A stretch of DNA of 64,000 bases from Flavobacterium eburneipallidum (lineage in GTDB: Bacteria; Bacteroidota; Bacteroidia; Flavobacteriales; Flavobacteriaceae). Position numbers and translations under genes: made by a program. Shown in pieces: positions 20,193-29,899 of this stretch. Position 1 is the stretch's first letter, and the number at the start of each line of letters is the position of its first letter. Location: contig NZ_CP114291.2 in the NCBI RefSeq assembly GCF_027111355.2, positions 2,914,001 to 2,978,000 of the forward strand, in the 5' to 3' direction. The notes under the pieces are model-generated. The model was not told the DNA's origin. It saw only the letters and a program-made list of their open reading frames with translations, and did no database searches.

Positions 20193-23100
20193 ATGTCCAT
20201 AAAAATAGCCATTTCACACAAAACAGCTTACAAATTTGATAGAAGTGTAAAACTTTTTCCGCACATTTTCAGATTAAGACCTGCAGCTCATTCCCGAACG
20301 TCTATTGAAGGTTACTCCTTCAAAATATACCCCGAAAATCATTTCATCAACTGGCAACAAGATCCTTTTGGAAATTATCAAGCGAGAGTAGTTTTTAACG
20401 AACCCACAACCGAATTAAGAGTTGAAGTAGAAGTAATTGCCAAACTAGAAGTCATCAACCCATTTGATTTCTTTATTGAAGAATATGCTGAAAAATTTCC
20501 TTTCCTATACGACAATAAATTACACAAAGAATTATGGCCGTATTTGGAAGTAAGCCAAAAAGAACGAGGATTGCGCTTTGATAATTTTGTGGCAAAATTA
20601 GCCGAGAAAAAAGACTTAATCACTGTTGATTTTTTAGTATTTGCTAATCAATTGGTTTTTCAAACCTTAAATTACAACATTCGTCTAGAAGCAGGAGTAC
20701 AAACCTGTGAGGAAACACTCGAAATAGAAAGCGGCTCTTGTCGTGATTTTGCTTGGCTTTTGGTTCAGGCTCTACGTAGTATTGGATTGGCTGCCCGATT
20801 TGTATCTGGTTATTTGGTGCAATTAACTGCTGATGTAAAATCACTAGATGGTCCATCTGGTCCAGAGAATGATTTTACTGACTTACACGCTTGGGTAGAA
20901 GTGTATTTACCCGGAGCTGGCTGGGTAGGACTTGATCCTACCTCTGGACTTTTTGCTGGCGAAGGACACATTCCATTGTGCTGTACCCCTGATTATGAAA
21001 GTGCTGCTCCCGTAACTGGTGCTACCGAAATTTGTCAGGTGGATTTTGAATTTGATAATACTGTAACCCGTATTCACGAAGACCCAAGAGTTACAAAACC
21101 TTATACAGAACAGCAATGGGAAAACATTATGGAAGTGGGTAATGTTGTCGAAAAAGACTTAATTGAAGGCGATGTTCGTTTGACAATGGGTGGCGAACCC
21201 ACTTTTGTTTCCATCGATGATTTTGAATCTCCTGAATGGAATTCTACTGCCGACGGTCCGTTGAAACGTAAACTCGCTTATGACTTGGCACTGCGTTTGA
21301 AAGGTCGTTTTGCGCACGGAGGATTACTTCATTTTGGACAAGGAAAATGGTATCCAGGCGAATTATTTCCGCGTTGGCAATATGCTTTATACTGGAGAAA
21401 AGACGGATTGCCTTTATGGAAAAATGATAATTTAATTGCCAAAGAAGACGGAGAAAAATTTACTTTTCACGATGCCGAACGCTTTGCCATAGAACTCACA
21501 AAATACTTGGGTATTGATACCAAAAATATAAATCCAACTTACGAAGACCCAATATACTGGGCTTTGGAAGAAGGAAAATTACCCGTTAATCTGGATCCGC
21601 TGGCTGTAAATCTTAAAGATTCTATTCAGCGTCATACCTTGGCTAAACTATTAGAAAAAGGGTTGAACAATCCTTCTGGTTTTGTTGTGCCTCTAAAATG
21701 GATTCACGAAACCAAAAATTGGGTAAGCTGTGTATGGGAATTCCGAAGAGGACAATGCTATCTGATTCCTGGGAACTCCCCTATTGGCTTGCGTTTGCCG
21801 TTGGAATCTTTGCCAAAAGTTTCTAAAAATAAAAGAGAGCAACCCGTTTCTCGTAGTTTATTTGAAGAATTACCACCTTTAGGAGATTATTATCAATCTG
21901 TAGAAGAACGTTACGGTAGTACTTCTCAAGCTTACAAAGCAAATGTTACTCCAAAACTAGAAGAAGAAAAAGAAGAAAAGGAATCTTTACTATTTGAAGT
22001 AGAAACTTTTTCGACAGCCATGTGTGTAGAAGAGCGCGATGGAATTATCTATGTTTTCCTTCCTCCTACTGATTATTTGGAAACTTATTTAGACCTGATT
22101 GCTTCGGTAGAGACAACTGCCGAAAAATTACAAATACCTGTTCGAATTGAAGGCTACCAACCGCAATCGGATTATCGCATCGAAAAAATGATGGTTACTC
22201 CCGATCCTGGCGTTATTGAAGTCAATGTTCATCCTGCAAAATCGTGGCAAGAAATTGTGGACAACACCACTGCTTTATACGAAGAAGCTTTTCTTTCTCG
22301 TTTAGGAACTGATAAATTTATGGTCGATGGTCGCCATACGGGAACTGGCGGAGGAAATCACGTGACGCTTGGCGCTTCAAAACCTGAAGATAGTCCGCTC
22401 TTGCGAAGACCTGATTTGTTGCGAAGTCTGATTACCTATTGGCAACATCATCCTGTTTTGAGTTATCTTTTTGCAGGCCCTTTTATTGGCCCAACCAGTC
22501 AGGCTCCACGTATTGACGAAGGTCGTGACGAACGTTTGTATGAAATGGAAATTGCCTTCGAACAAATTCCAAAAGACAAAGACATTCCGTTTTGGATGGT
22601 GGATCGTATTTTTAGAAATTTACTAACCGATATCACAGGAAATACGCATAGAACTGAATTTTGCATAGACAAATTATACTCACCTGATTCGCCAACCGGA
22701 CGTTTGGGAATATTAGAATTGCGAGCTTTTGATATGCCACCGCACAAACACATGAATCTGGTTCAAAACTTATTAGTTCGTGCTTTGGTAGCCAAGTTTT
22801 GGAAAAATCCCTACGAGAAAAAATTAGTACGTTGGGGAACCGAATTGCACGATAAATTTTTATTGCCACACTTCGCTTATCTGGATATGATTGATGTTGT
22901 AAATGATTTGAAAGATGCTGGTTATAACTTTGATATTTCGTGGTTTGACCCATTCTTCGAGTTTCGATTTCCGCACCACGGAGGTATTACTGTAGATAAT
23001 ATTCAATTGGAAATTCGTTTAGGAATAGAACCTTGGCACGTTTTAGGCGAAGAATTATCCAGCAATGGAACGGCTCGTTTTGTAGATTCATCATTAGAAA

Positions 23101-23600
23101 GATTACAGGTAAAAATTTCAGGCATCATTCCAGAGCGTCATATTTTATTGTGCAAAGGCTGTAGAATTCCTTTGAGAAGTACGGGAACTAAAGGCGAATA
23201 TGTAGCTGGAATTCGTTATAAAGCCTGGAATCCACCATCCGCATTGCATCCTAATATTGGAGTGGATGTACCATTGGTTTTTGATATTGTAGATACTTGG
23301 AACAACAAATCCATTGGTGGTTGTACTTATTTTGTTTCGCATCCCGGAGGACGAAGTTATGAAACAGTACCCGTTAATAGTTATGAAGCCGAGTCAAGAA
23401 AAATCAGTCGTTTTTGGGATTTTGGTCACACGCCGTCTGCTACTTCTGAACAAAGTGCACCAGTAATTGACACGCCAACAGTTTCGAGATTTGTGGCCGA
23501 AAATAAAACCAATCTAAAACCAGATACACCAATAGAATTAGTCAATCCAGAATATCCAAATACGCTGGATTTGAGGCATTTTTGGGTAGCTAAAAAATAA
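20193..23600 (+). CDS. transglutaminase-like protein with DUF2126 domain
   Basis: This 1135-residue cytosolic protein opens with a bacterial transglutaminase N-terminal beta domain (about 1-95), followed by a transglutaminase core. Its triad is complete: Cys183 in GSCRDFAW, His232 in LHAWVEV and Asp248 in LDPTSG. From about residue 310 the large DUF2126 domain begins (LTMGGEPTFVSIDD) and runs nearly to the end; it includes GRHTGTGGGNHV and a conserved HPGGRSYE near the C-terminus. DUF2126 is often found with ATP-grasp and alpha-E proteins, as here (gene at 23775). The reaction is unknown; peptide-bond or isopeptide chemistry on a protein or peptide is the family expectation. Confidence 0.9.
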   Translation: MSIKIAISHKTAYKFDRSVKLFPHIFRLRPAAHSRTSIEGYSFKIYPENHFINWQQDPFGNYQARVVFNEPTTELRVEVEVIAKLEVINPFDFFIEEYAEKFPFLYDNKLHKELWPYLEVSQKERGLRFDNFVAKLAEKKDLITVDFLVFANQLVFQTLNYNIRLEAGVQTCEETLEIESGSCRDFAWLLVQALRSIGLAARFVSGYLVQLTADVKSLDGPSGPENDFTDLHAWVEVYLPGAGWVGLDPTSGLFAGEGHIPLCCTPDYESAAPVTGATEICQVDFEFDNTVTRIHEDPRVTKPYTEQQWENIMEVGNVVEKDLIEGDVRLTMGGEPTFVSIDDFESPEWNSTADGPLKRKLAYDLALRLKGRFAHGGLLHFGQGKWYPGELFPRWQYALYWRKDGLPLWKNDNLIAKEDGEKFTFHDAERFAIELTKYLGIDTKNINPTYEDPIYWALEEGKLPVNLDPLAVNLKDSIQRHTLAKLLEKGLNNPSGFVVPLKWIHETKNWVSCVWEFRRGQCYLIPGNSPIGLRLPLESLPKVSKNKREQPVSRSLFEELPPLGDYYQSVEERYGSTSQAYKANVTPKLEEEKEEKESLLFEVETFSTAMCVEERDGIIYVFLPPTDYLETYLDLIASVETTAEKLQIPVRIEGYQPQSDYRIEKMMVTPDPGVIEVNVHPAKSWQEIVDNTTALYEEAFLSRLGTDKFMVDGRHTGTGGGNHVTLGASKPEDSPLLRRPDLLRSLITYWQHHPVLSYLFAGPFIGPTSQAPRIDEGRDERLYEMEIAFEQIPKDKDIPFWMVDRIFRNLLTDITGNTHRTEFCIDKLYSPDSPTGRLGILELRAFDMPPHKHMNLVQNLLVRALVAKFWKNPYEKKLVRWGTELHDKFLLPHFAYLDMIDVVNDLKDAGYNFDISWFDPFFEFRFPHHGGITVDNIQLEIRLGIEPWHVLGEELSSNGTARFVDSSLERLQVKISGIIPERHILLCKGCRIPLRSTGTKGEYVAGIRYKAWNPPSALHPNIGVDVPLVFDIVDTWNNKSIGGCTYFVSHPGGRSYETVPVNSYEAESRKISRFWDFGHTPSATSEQSAPVIDTPTVSRFVAENKTNLKPDTPIELVNPEYPNTLDLRHFWVAKK

Positions 23601-23613
23601 TTTTATAGACACC

Positions 23614-23684
23614 TATTAGCACAGATTAAAAACTAAATCATAAATTAGAAAATCTATGGAAATATTTTAAATCTGTGGCTAATA
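23614..23684. repeat. imperfect intergenic inverted repeat
   Basis: TATTAGCACAGATT (from 23614) is mirrored by AATCTGTGGCTAATA (to 23684), with one extra base in the right arm. The arms lie in the 174 bp gap between the two protein-modification genes. The element belongs to the set of arm-paired intergenic repeats seen elsewhere in this window, although its sequence differs. Confidence 0.6.
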
Positions 23685-23774
23685 AAAAATATATTTTGAA
23701 TAATAATATTGCTGTTCCTTTTAAAAGCTATTATTTTGCAGAATAATAAAACGTAATTCATTCAAGATTAAAAA

Positions 23775-26366
23775 ATGATTCAAGATATATCCTTGGGACT
23801 ACTCCAAACCTATAAAGAAAAAATCAATTCTTATGACGAAGTACTTGACCAAAATGGTGAAGTAAAACCTTATTGGCAGGGGCTTTTTGATACGTTAGAA
23901 TCTATCGGAATTAATGAATTAGAATTACGCAATCAGGAGATTATAAAAAAATTAAAAGAAAACGGAGTTACTTATAATGTTTATGATTCCAATAAAGAAT
24001 CAAATCGTGCTTGGAAACTGGATCCTATTCCGTTTTTAATTCACGAATCAGAATGGAAAGCCATCGAAAAAGGATTGTTACAAAGAGCCCGCTTGCTCGA
24101 TTTAATTCTCAAGGATTTTTATGGCGAACAATTACTAATTAAAAATGGTATTATCCCTCCTGAACTGGTTTTTGATAATTCAGGTTTTCTATTGCCTTGT
24201 TTTGACATTAGACAAAAACACAACAATCAATTATTGAATTATGCGGTTGATTTAGCTCGCGGTCCTGATGGCAAAATGTGGTTGTTAGACAATAGAACCC
24301 AAGCACCTTCGGGTGCAGGATATACATTGGAAAACAGAATTGTAATGAGTAAGGTAATTCCTGAACTCAATAAAAAAACCTATCGAAAAAGACTTTCACC
24401 TTATTTTACTCAACTTCAAAAAACAGTTGATACTCTTGGAAATAATAACAACGAAAATCCAAATGTAGTTTTTCTTACTCCAGGACCTGGAAACGAAACC
24501 TACTTTGAACACGTTTATCTTTCTTCTTACTTGGGTTATACTTTAGTACAAGGAAATGATTTGGTGGTTCGAGATGGATTTTTATGGTTAAAATCAATCG
24601 ATCGATTGGAACGTGTTGATGTCATTATCAAACGATTGGATGATGAATGGTGCGATCCACTTGAATTACGAAGAGATTCTTTACTAGGAATTCCTGGCCT
24701 ACTGCAAGTAATCCGTCTAGGAAATGTTACAGTTGTAAATCCACCAGGCACTAGTGTTCTAGAAAATTATGGTTTAATGGCTTTTATGCAAAATGCTTGT
24801 AAATTTCTACTTAACGAACCCTTGTTATTAAACTCTGTAGCTACTTGGTGGTGTGGACAAACCAAAGAATTGAACTTTGTTTTAACCAATTTACCTAAAT
24901 TAATCATCAAGAAAACCAATAGAAAACAAGGGTTTAGATCCATTTACGGGCGTTTGTTAAACCAAGATGAATTAGAAAATTTAAAAAATCTGATTCTAAA
25001 CAATCCAAAAGATTATGTTGCTCAAGAAGAAGTGAGTTTATCAACCACGCCAGCTTTTATTAACGGAACGATAGAGCCACGATATGCTGCCATTCGTGCC
25101 TTTTTAGTAGCAACAGCCGATGGATATAAAGTAATGCAAGGTGGTTTGACTCGTAGCTCTGCGGTTAAAGACAAGTTTGAAATTTCGAATCAATTGGGAG
25201 GAATTTCAAAAGACACTTGGATAATAACCGATGCGCCATCTGAATATGTGGAACGATCGGTTGAACGAAAAAACAGCAACAATCAACTCAATAATTCGCT
25301 AACAAGTCGCAATGCCGAAAACTTATTTTGGCTAGGACGTTTGTGCGAAAGAACAATGGCATTGCGCAGTTTCCTTAAAATAATTTTGAGCAGCCTTAAC
25401 GAAAACGTAACCAAACACCACAATAAACAACCTGAATTTTTAGTCGTTTTACTAAAATCATTAACTCATCTCACACAAACCTATCCGGGATTTGTGGGAA
25501 AAGAAGCCAAAGATGGAGAAGAATTTGATAACGAAGCCATTTTTGAAAATCCACTTGCTGAATTATTACTTTTGATCAATGATCCAACAAAAGTAGGTTC
25601 AGTGGTTTATAACATTCAATCCTTACTTCGAACTATTAATCAGGTAAGTGAAAAATGGAATCACGATACACGCCGAATTATCAATTTATTGGAAGACAGC
25701 CTTTTTGTTCTCAAAAAAACAGATACCGCCAATATTAATTATGTAAACCACGCTCTGGATAAATTGCACATTCGTCTTTTTTCTTTTTATGGAAATATCA
25801 ACGAAACTTTACCTCGAGATAATGGGTTTTATTTATTGGAAACAGGAAAAAACATCGAGCGAATTTTATCTTTAATTTCGGTTTTCCGTTCTACTTTCAA
25901 TTTCAAAAAAATTGAGGAAGAAGAAGCATTATTAATGGAAGCTATTTTAGAAAACCACCATTTATTAGCACAATATAGAAATATTTACAAATCGCATTTG
26001 AGTTTGAAAGCCGTAATCAATATGGTCTTTTTAGAAACAAATTTACCTTATACGCTTGCTTATTTATTAGACACTTTAGTAGATTATTTATCAAAATTAC
26101 CCAAAACCAATGAGCCAAATAGATTGAGTATTGCCGAAAAATCAGCTCTTGAAGCCAGCACTATTGTTAAATTAATCGATGCTGAAACTTTAGTACAAAT
26201 TGATGAAGACACCCAATTTCGTCCTCAATTAGACGAAACCCTTTCTAAAGTTTTTGAACTGATTTGTAATGTATCTACCAATTTGGCCAGTTTGTATTTT
26301 AATCATTCTGTAATGCAACATTCCGTTTTAGACACCCTTGAAAATAGAGATACAGATGAAATATAA
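23775..26366 (+). CDS. circularly permuted ATP-grasp / alpha-E fusion protein
   Basis: This 863-residue protein fuses two families that are often separate genes. Residues about 1-480 form a circularly permuted type 2 ATP-grasp ligase: ILKDFYGEQ, LDNRTQAPSGAGYTLENR, LTPGPGNETYFEH, VVNPPGTSVLENYG and WWCGQ are family landmarks. Residues about 500-830 are an alpha-helical alpha-E (DUF403) domain starting LTSRNAENLFWLGR. ATP-grasp enzymes of this type are expected to make amide bonds by an acyl-phosphate. Its last 11 bases overlap the start of the next transglutaminase gene, so the two are probably translated together. Confidence 0.9.
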   Translation: MIQDISLGLLQTYKEKINSYDEVLDQNGEVKPYWQGLFDTLESIGINELELRNQEIIKKLKENGVTYNVYDSNKESNRAWKLDPIPFLIHESEWKAIEKGLLQRARLLDLILKDFYGEQLLIKNGIIPPELVFDNSGFLLPCFDIRQKHNNQLLNYAVDLARGPDGKMWLLDNRTQAPSGAGYTLENRIVMSKVIPELNKKTYRKRLSPYFTQLQKTVDTLGNNNNENPNVVFLTPGPGNETYFEHVYLSSYLGYTLVQGNDLVVRDGFLWLKSIDRLERVDVIIKRLDDEWCDPLELRRDSLLGIPGLLQVIRLGNVTVVNPPGTSVLENYGLMAFMQNACKFLLNEPLLLNSVATWWCGQTKELNFVLTNLPKLIIKKTNRKQGFRSIYGRLLNQDELENLKNLILNNPKDYVAQEEVSLSTTPAFINGTIEPRYAAIRAFLVATADGYKVMQGGLTRSSAVKDKFEISNQLGGISKDTWIITDAPSEYVERSVERKNSNNQLNNSLTSRNAENLFWLGRLCERTMALRSFLKIILSSLNENVTKHHNKQPEFLVVLLKSLTHLTQTYPGFVGKEAKDGEEFDNEAIFENPLAELLLLINDPTKVGSVVYNIQSLLRTINQVSEKWNHDTRRIINLLEDSLFVLKKTDTANINYVNHALDKLHIRLFSFYGNINETLPRDNGFYLLETGKNIERILSLISVFRSTFNFKKIEEEEALLMEAILENHHLLAQYRNIYKSHLSLKAVINMVFLETNLPYTLAYLLDTLVDYLSKLPKTNEPNRLSIAEKSALEASTIVKLIDAETLVQIDEDTQFRPQLDETLSKVFELICNVSTNLASLYFNHSVMQHSVLDTLENRDTDEI

Positions 26367-27225
26367 GTTAAAACATAAGACTCTTTATACCTACGTAAAT
26401 GAGGTGCACAATTACCAAAGTATTTTGTGTTTGCAACCACAAAATTCTGCCAAACAAATATGCACCAATTTCAAATTAGAGATTGAACCTAAACCTTCTA
26501 AAATATACTCTCGCACGGATTTTTTTGGAAACATTCAGCATTATTTTTCGCTTCATGAATCGCATAAATCATTAAAAGTAATTGTTTCTAGTGAAGTTGA
26601 AGTCTTGAACAATGTAGTTCTACCTTTAAATCCAATTACTTGCGAAGAAGCCCGAGAAAAATTCAAAACCGATCTTGCGCTTAAAATTGAGGTTTTGCAA
26701 TACCTATTACCAAGTCAATTCATTACTTGGGATGAAGATATTGAAGCTTTTGCAAAAACTTGCCTGCTCCCTGAAGCCTCTCTTTTTGAAGCCATTTTGG
26801 ATTTAATTAAAAAAATATATACCGAATTTCAATTCAAGTCAGGTTCTACTAATGTCAATACGCCACTAAAAACAGTGCTTAAGGAACGAAAAGGTGTTTG
26901 TCAGGATTTCTCGCATTTGGCGATTGCCAGTTTGCGTAGCGTTGGAATTCCAGCCAAATACGTTAGCGGTTATATTGAAACTTTACCTCCCAAAGGAAAA
27001 CCAAAACTAGAAGGTTCTGATGCTTCACACGCTTGGATTTCAGTTTATATTCCAGAAATGGGCTGGTGCGAATTTGATCCGACTAACAATATGATTCCGC
27101 AACAGCGCCATATTGTAACAGCTTACGGAAGAGATTTTGCGGATGTTTCGCCACTTAAAGGAATTATTTTTAGTTCTGGTGAACACAAAGTAAAAGTGGA
27201 GGTGGATGTTATACCGCTGGTTTAA
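26356..27225 (+). CDS. transglutaminase-like cysteine protease family protein
   Basis: This 289-residue protein has a bacterial transglutaminase N-terminal domain (about 1-90) and a core with a complete triad: Cys182 in GVCQDFSH, His225 in SHAWISV and Asp241 in EFDPTNN. I place the start at the ATG 26356, which overlaps the upstream stop in the usual coupled arrangement; an in-frame TTG at 26338 would add six residues. No signal peptide is present. It resembles the N-terminal third of the 20193 gene without DUF2126, so the operon carries two transglutaminase cores around one ATP-grasp ligase. Confidence 0.9.
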   Translation: MKYKLKHKTLYTYVNEVHNYQSILCLQPQNSAKQICTNFKLEIEPKPSKIYSRTDFFGNIQHYFSLHESHKSLKVIVSSEVEVLNNVVLPLNPITCEEAREKFKTDLALKIEVLQYLLPSQFITWDEDIEAFAKTCLLPEASLFEAILDLIKKIYTEFQFKSGSTNVNTPLKTVLKERKGVCQDFSHLAIASLRSVGIPAKYVSGYIETLPPKGKPKLEGSDASHAWISVYIPEMGWCEFDPTNNMIPQQRHIVTAYGRDFADVSPLKGIIFSSGEHKVKVEVDVIPLV

Positions 27226-27296
27226 TTTCGATTTTAAAACAGAAATAAACATTCAGTATCCTTTAAATTTTACAACAATTTATCATTTTGTTATAA

Positions 27297-27325
27297 TTTG
27301 ACCATCAATAGTTTACATAACTTTG
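27297..27325 (+). promoter_or_regulatory. promoter of the glutaminase-like gene
   Basis: TTTG (27297-27300), a 17-base gap and TAACTTTG (27318-27325) match the Bacteroidota -33/-7 consensus TTTG-N17..19-TAnnTTTG. The gene start lies 25 nt downstream. This suggests that the deamidase can be transcribed apart from the transglutaminase operon. Confidence 0.5.
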
Positions 27326-27350
27326 TTATCAACAATAGCAAAACATCACA

Positions 27351-28265
27351 TTGGAAACAGCTAATAACAACACCATCAAAAAGCATCCACTATTAACGCC
27401 TCGAAAAGCTTCTGTACTCGATTTAGATACAGCAAATGCTTTATTTTCCGAAATTCTACAAACTGGGCTTCCTTTTGGGTATCAGCAAGCTAATTGTCAT
27501 AACATTTCGCATTATACTCGGGCATTCTTAAAATCAAAAGGGGTTGAATGTGCCAAAATTTGGGCATTTGCACCCATGGTTTATTCTAGTACAAACAGTA
27601 AGTTAATTACGCTTACCGACAAAAAAAACATTTCTCCTACTGGAAAAATAGATTGGGGGTATCATGTGGCTCCAGTGCTACAAGTACGAATTGGAAATAA
27701 AGTGCGTAAAATGGTTATTGATCCGGGATTATTCCCTAAAGGTATTGTGCGCTATAGAACTTGGCTTGCCAAATTAAGAACCAGAAAACTCATTTATTTA
27801 ATTATGGATTCTGAATGGTATTTGTATAACTCTTCCATGGTTCCGAATTCGGAATTGCAATACGAGTCGGATGATTTTCAACCCAACATAAAACTACCTG
27901 AATGGTTTGCGGATAAACACATTACCGATTTTTTTAGATACGATCAGGATGCTCTAAACCAACATTGGATCGAACAAGGATTAGCAGTAAATGAAACCGC
28001 CATCGCTTTCTATGATGCAGAAATCAAGCCTATACTTAATTCCGCTCAATGCGAGGATTTAGTTTATGATTACAAAATGTTAGTGGGGAATGTATTCAAT
28101 TTCGAAACCGTGATTAGAGACGGAAATTGGAACTATGAAATGACCACTGATTTTCAAATCAAGCATCAAGAAATTATTGCGAAATACCGCCAAATTTACT
28201 GGGCTAATCTTGACAAGTGGAAAGAATCTATGGCATTTTTAAACGATGCAACAAATAAAATTTAA
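27351..28265 (+). CDS. protein-glutaminase-like deamidase, cytosolic
   Basis: This 304-residue protein resembles protein-glutamine glutaminases, which turn glutamine side chains of proteins into glutamate. The Cys-His-Asp set of the fold is present: Cys49 in QANCHNISHYTRAF, His105 in WGYHVAPV and Asp124 in VIDPGLFP. The start is the TTG 27351, because the next in-frame ATG (about residue 77) lies after the catalytic cysteine. Known secreted glutaminases have a pre-pro region; none is visible here, so an intracellular role is inferred. It follows the transglutaminase gene by 125 bp, and a terminator (28269-28302) closes the unit. Papain-like transglutaminases use similar chemistry on glutamine, which makes the pairing suggestive. 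Confidence 0.72.
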   Translation: METANNNTIKKHPLLTPRKASVLDLDTANALFSEILQTGLPFGYQQANCHNISHYTRAFLKSKGVECAKIWAFAPMVYSSTNSKLITLTDKKNISPTGKIDWGYHVAPVLQVRIGNKVRKMVIDPGLFPKGIVRYRTWLAKLRTRKLIYLIMDSEWYLYNSSMVPNSELQYESDDFQPNIKLPEWFADKHITDFFRYDQDALNQHWIEQGLAVNETAIAFYDAEIKPILNSAQCEDLVYDYKMLVGNVFNFETVIRDGNWNYEMTTDFQIKHQEIIAKYRQIYWANLDKWKESMAFLNDATNKI

Positions 28266-28268
28266 AAA

Positions 28269-28302
28269 AAAAGAGTTTAACATTTATAAAGTTAAACTCT
28301 TT
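28269..28302. terminator. bidirectional terminator
   Basis: AAAGAGTTTAAC (28270-28281) pairs perfectly with GTTAAACTCTTT (28291-28302), flanked by A-runs and T-runs on the two sides. It lies between two convergent genes and can serve both. Confidence 0.8.
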
Positions 28303-28309
28303 CTTTTTT

Positions 28310-29767
28310 TTATAATTTGCTGATATAACTGCCGTATAAATCCTTGAACTGATATCCTTCGGAAAGGCGGTCTTTGCTCAATTTTTTATATTCTACCAAT
28401 CCCCAAAGAATAAACTCTTTCATAAAATAGCTGTCTTCTTTTTCTAATTGAGGCTGGTATTTTTTGACCAAAACTTCCAATGGAGCGATGCTGTCTAAAA
28501 TAGTTTTGTATTCTTCATCCGAACAATCGTCTAATAATTCGAAACCGCTTTCTGCAAAAAACCATTCTAAAGTATCGGTATAAGGTGTTTTTTCGCCTTG
28601 CTTTTCCAATTTTTCAATTTTAGGAAAATAACCGGGGAAGAAAGTACGAATCGCATCACCAATTAAGTGTTGCGCTACAATAGCTGCTCCCTCCTGCTCA
28701 CCTTCGTAAACCAATTCTACTTTTCCTGTAATCGCTGGAATGATTCCCATAAAGTCAGACAATCGTAAAGTCGTTTTATCCACTCCCGATTTCAAGGCAC
28801 GACGTTCGGCTGTACTTAATAAATTTTCAAAAGCCGTTATGCTCAATCGAGCACTTACACCACTTTTGTTATCGATAAATTCACTTTCTCTGGCTTCAAA
28901 ACTGATTTGTTCCAATAAATCTCTGGCTAATGAAGGAACGTAAACCAAATCACTTTGAGCAACATCCAATTTAGCTTCCTGCTCTGTAATGGTTCTGGCA
29001 ATTTTGATCGTTTCCGGATAATGCGTCAGGATTTGGGAACCAATTCTGTCTTTTAAAGGTGTTACAATACTGCCACGATTGGTATAATCTTCTGGATTGG
29101 CGGTAAAGATAAATTGCATATCCAAAGGCATTCTTAATTTGAATCCACGAATCTGAATGTCGCCTTCCTGCAAAATATTAAATAATGCCACCTGAATTCT
29201 GGCCTGTAAATCGGGTAATTCGTTGATGACGAAAATAGAACGATTCGCTCTTGGTATCATCCCAAAATGAATCACACGATCGTCAGCATACGATAATTTC
29301 AAATTGGCCGCTTTTATCGGATCAACATCACCAATTAAATCGGCAACCGTAACATCTGGAGTAGCGAGTTTTTCGAAGAAACGTTCGCTTCGGTGTAACC
29401 AGGATATTGGAGTTGCATCTCCTTTTTCGGCAATTAGATCTTTAGCAAAACGTGAAATCGGGTTCAAAGGATCATCATTAATTTCTGAACCGGTCACAAA
29501 CGGAATGTATTCGTCTAATAGTTCAATCATTTTGCGAGCTAATCTTGTTTTTGCCTGACCGCGAAGTCCCAATAAATTAATATTATGACGCGATAAAATG
29601 GCGCGTTCCAATTCTGGAATAACAGTGTTTTCAAAACCGTGAACACCTTCAAAAGTTGGTTGTCCCGATTTTATTTTCTCTCGTAAGTTATGACGTAATT
29701 CGTCTTTGATACTTTTAGTTTCGTATCCTGATTTTTTTAATTCGCCTAGTGTGTTTATGTTGTTCAT
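28310..29767 (-). CDS. AAA+ ATPase of the MoxR/magnesium-chelatase type
   Basis: This 485-residue cytosolic AAA+ protein has a Walker A loop at GLRGQAKT, sensor-type NPEDY after FIFTAN, and arginine finger candidates in LKDRIGSQ. The Walker B stretch reads IFVINELPD, with asparagine where the family usually has aspartate; the glutamate is kept. Such ATPases work with von Willebrand factor A (VWA) proteins to remodel or load metal into partner enzymes. The gene for a VWA protein lies 132 bp upstream on the same strand, so the two form a pair. The ATPase is convergent with the protein-modification cluster. Confidence 0.85.
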   Translation of the reverse strand: MNNINTLGELKKSGYETKSIKDELRHNLREKIKSGQPTFEGVHGFENTVIPELERAILSRHNINLLGLRGQAKTRLARKMIELLDEYIPFVTGSEINDDPLNPISRFAKDLIAEKGDATPISWLHRSERFFEKLATPDVTVADLIGDVDPIKAANLKLSYADDRVIHFGMIPRANRSIFVINELPDLQARIQVALFNILQEGDIQIRGFKLRMPLDMQFIFTANPEDYTNRGSIVTPLKDRIGSQILTHYPETIKIARTITEQEAKLDVAQSDLVYVPSLARDLLEQISFEARESEFIDNKSGVSARLSITAFENLLSTAERRALKSGVDKTTLRLSDFMGIIPAITGKVELVYEGEQEGAAIVAQHLIGDAIRTFFPGYFPKIEKLEKQGEKTPYTDTLEWFFAESGFELLDDCSDEEYKTILDSIAPLEVLVKKYQPQLEKEDSYFMKEFILWGLVEYKKLSKDRLSEGYQFKDLYGSYISKL

Positions 29768-29899
29768 TTGTTCTTTATTGAAATTGAAATTCGTTTAGTA
29801 ATGCGGTTTGCGTTAGGGATAGAAGCGACATCATTTTGTGAAGCGATAGCGGAACAAAAGATATAGTGGATAGCCCGACCCTTGTGGTAACGCCCAAAA

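Noticed and set aside
27351-28265. Protein-glutaminase-like gene as a third transglutaminase
   Set aside because: The spacing and context of Cys49, His105 and Asp124 (NCHNIS, WGYHVA, VIDPGL) do not match the GxCxDF/HAW/DPT pattern of the two true transglutaminase cores.
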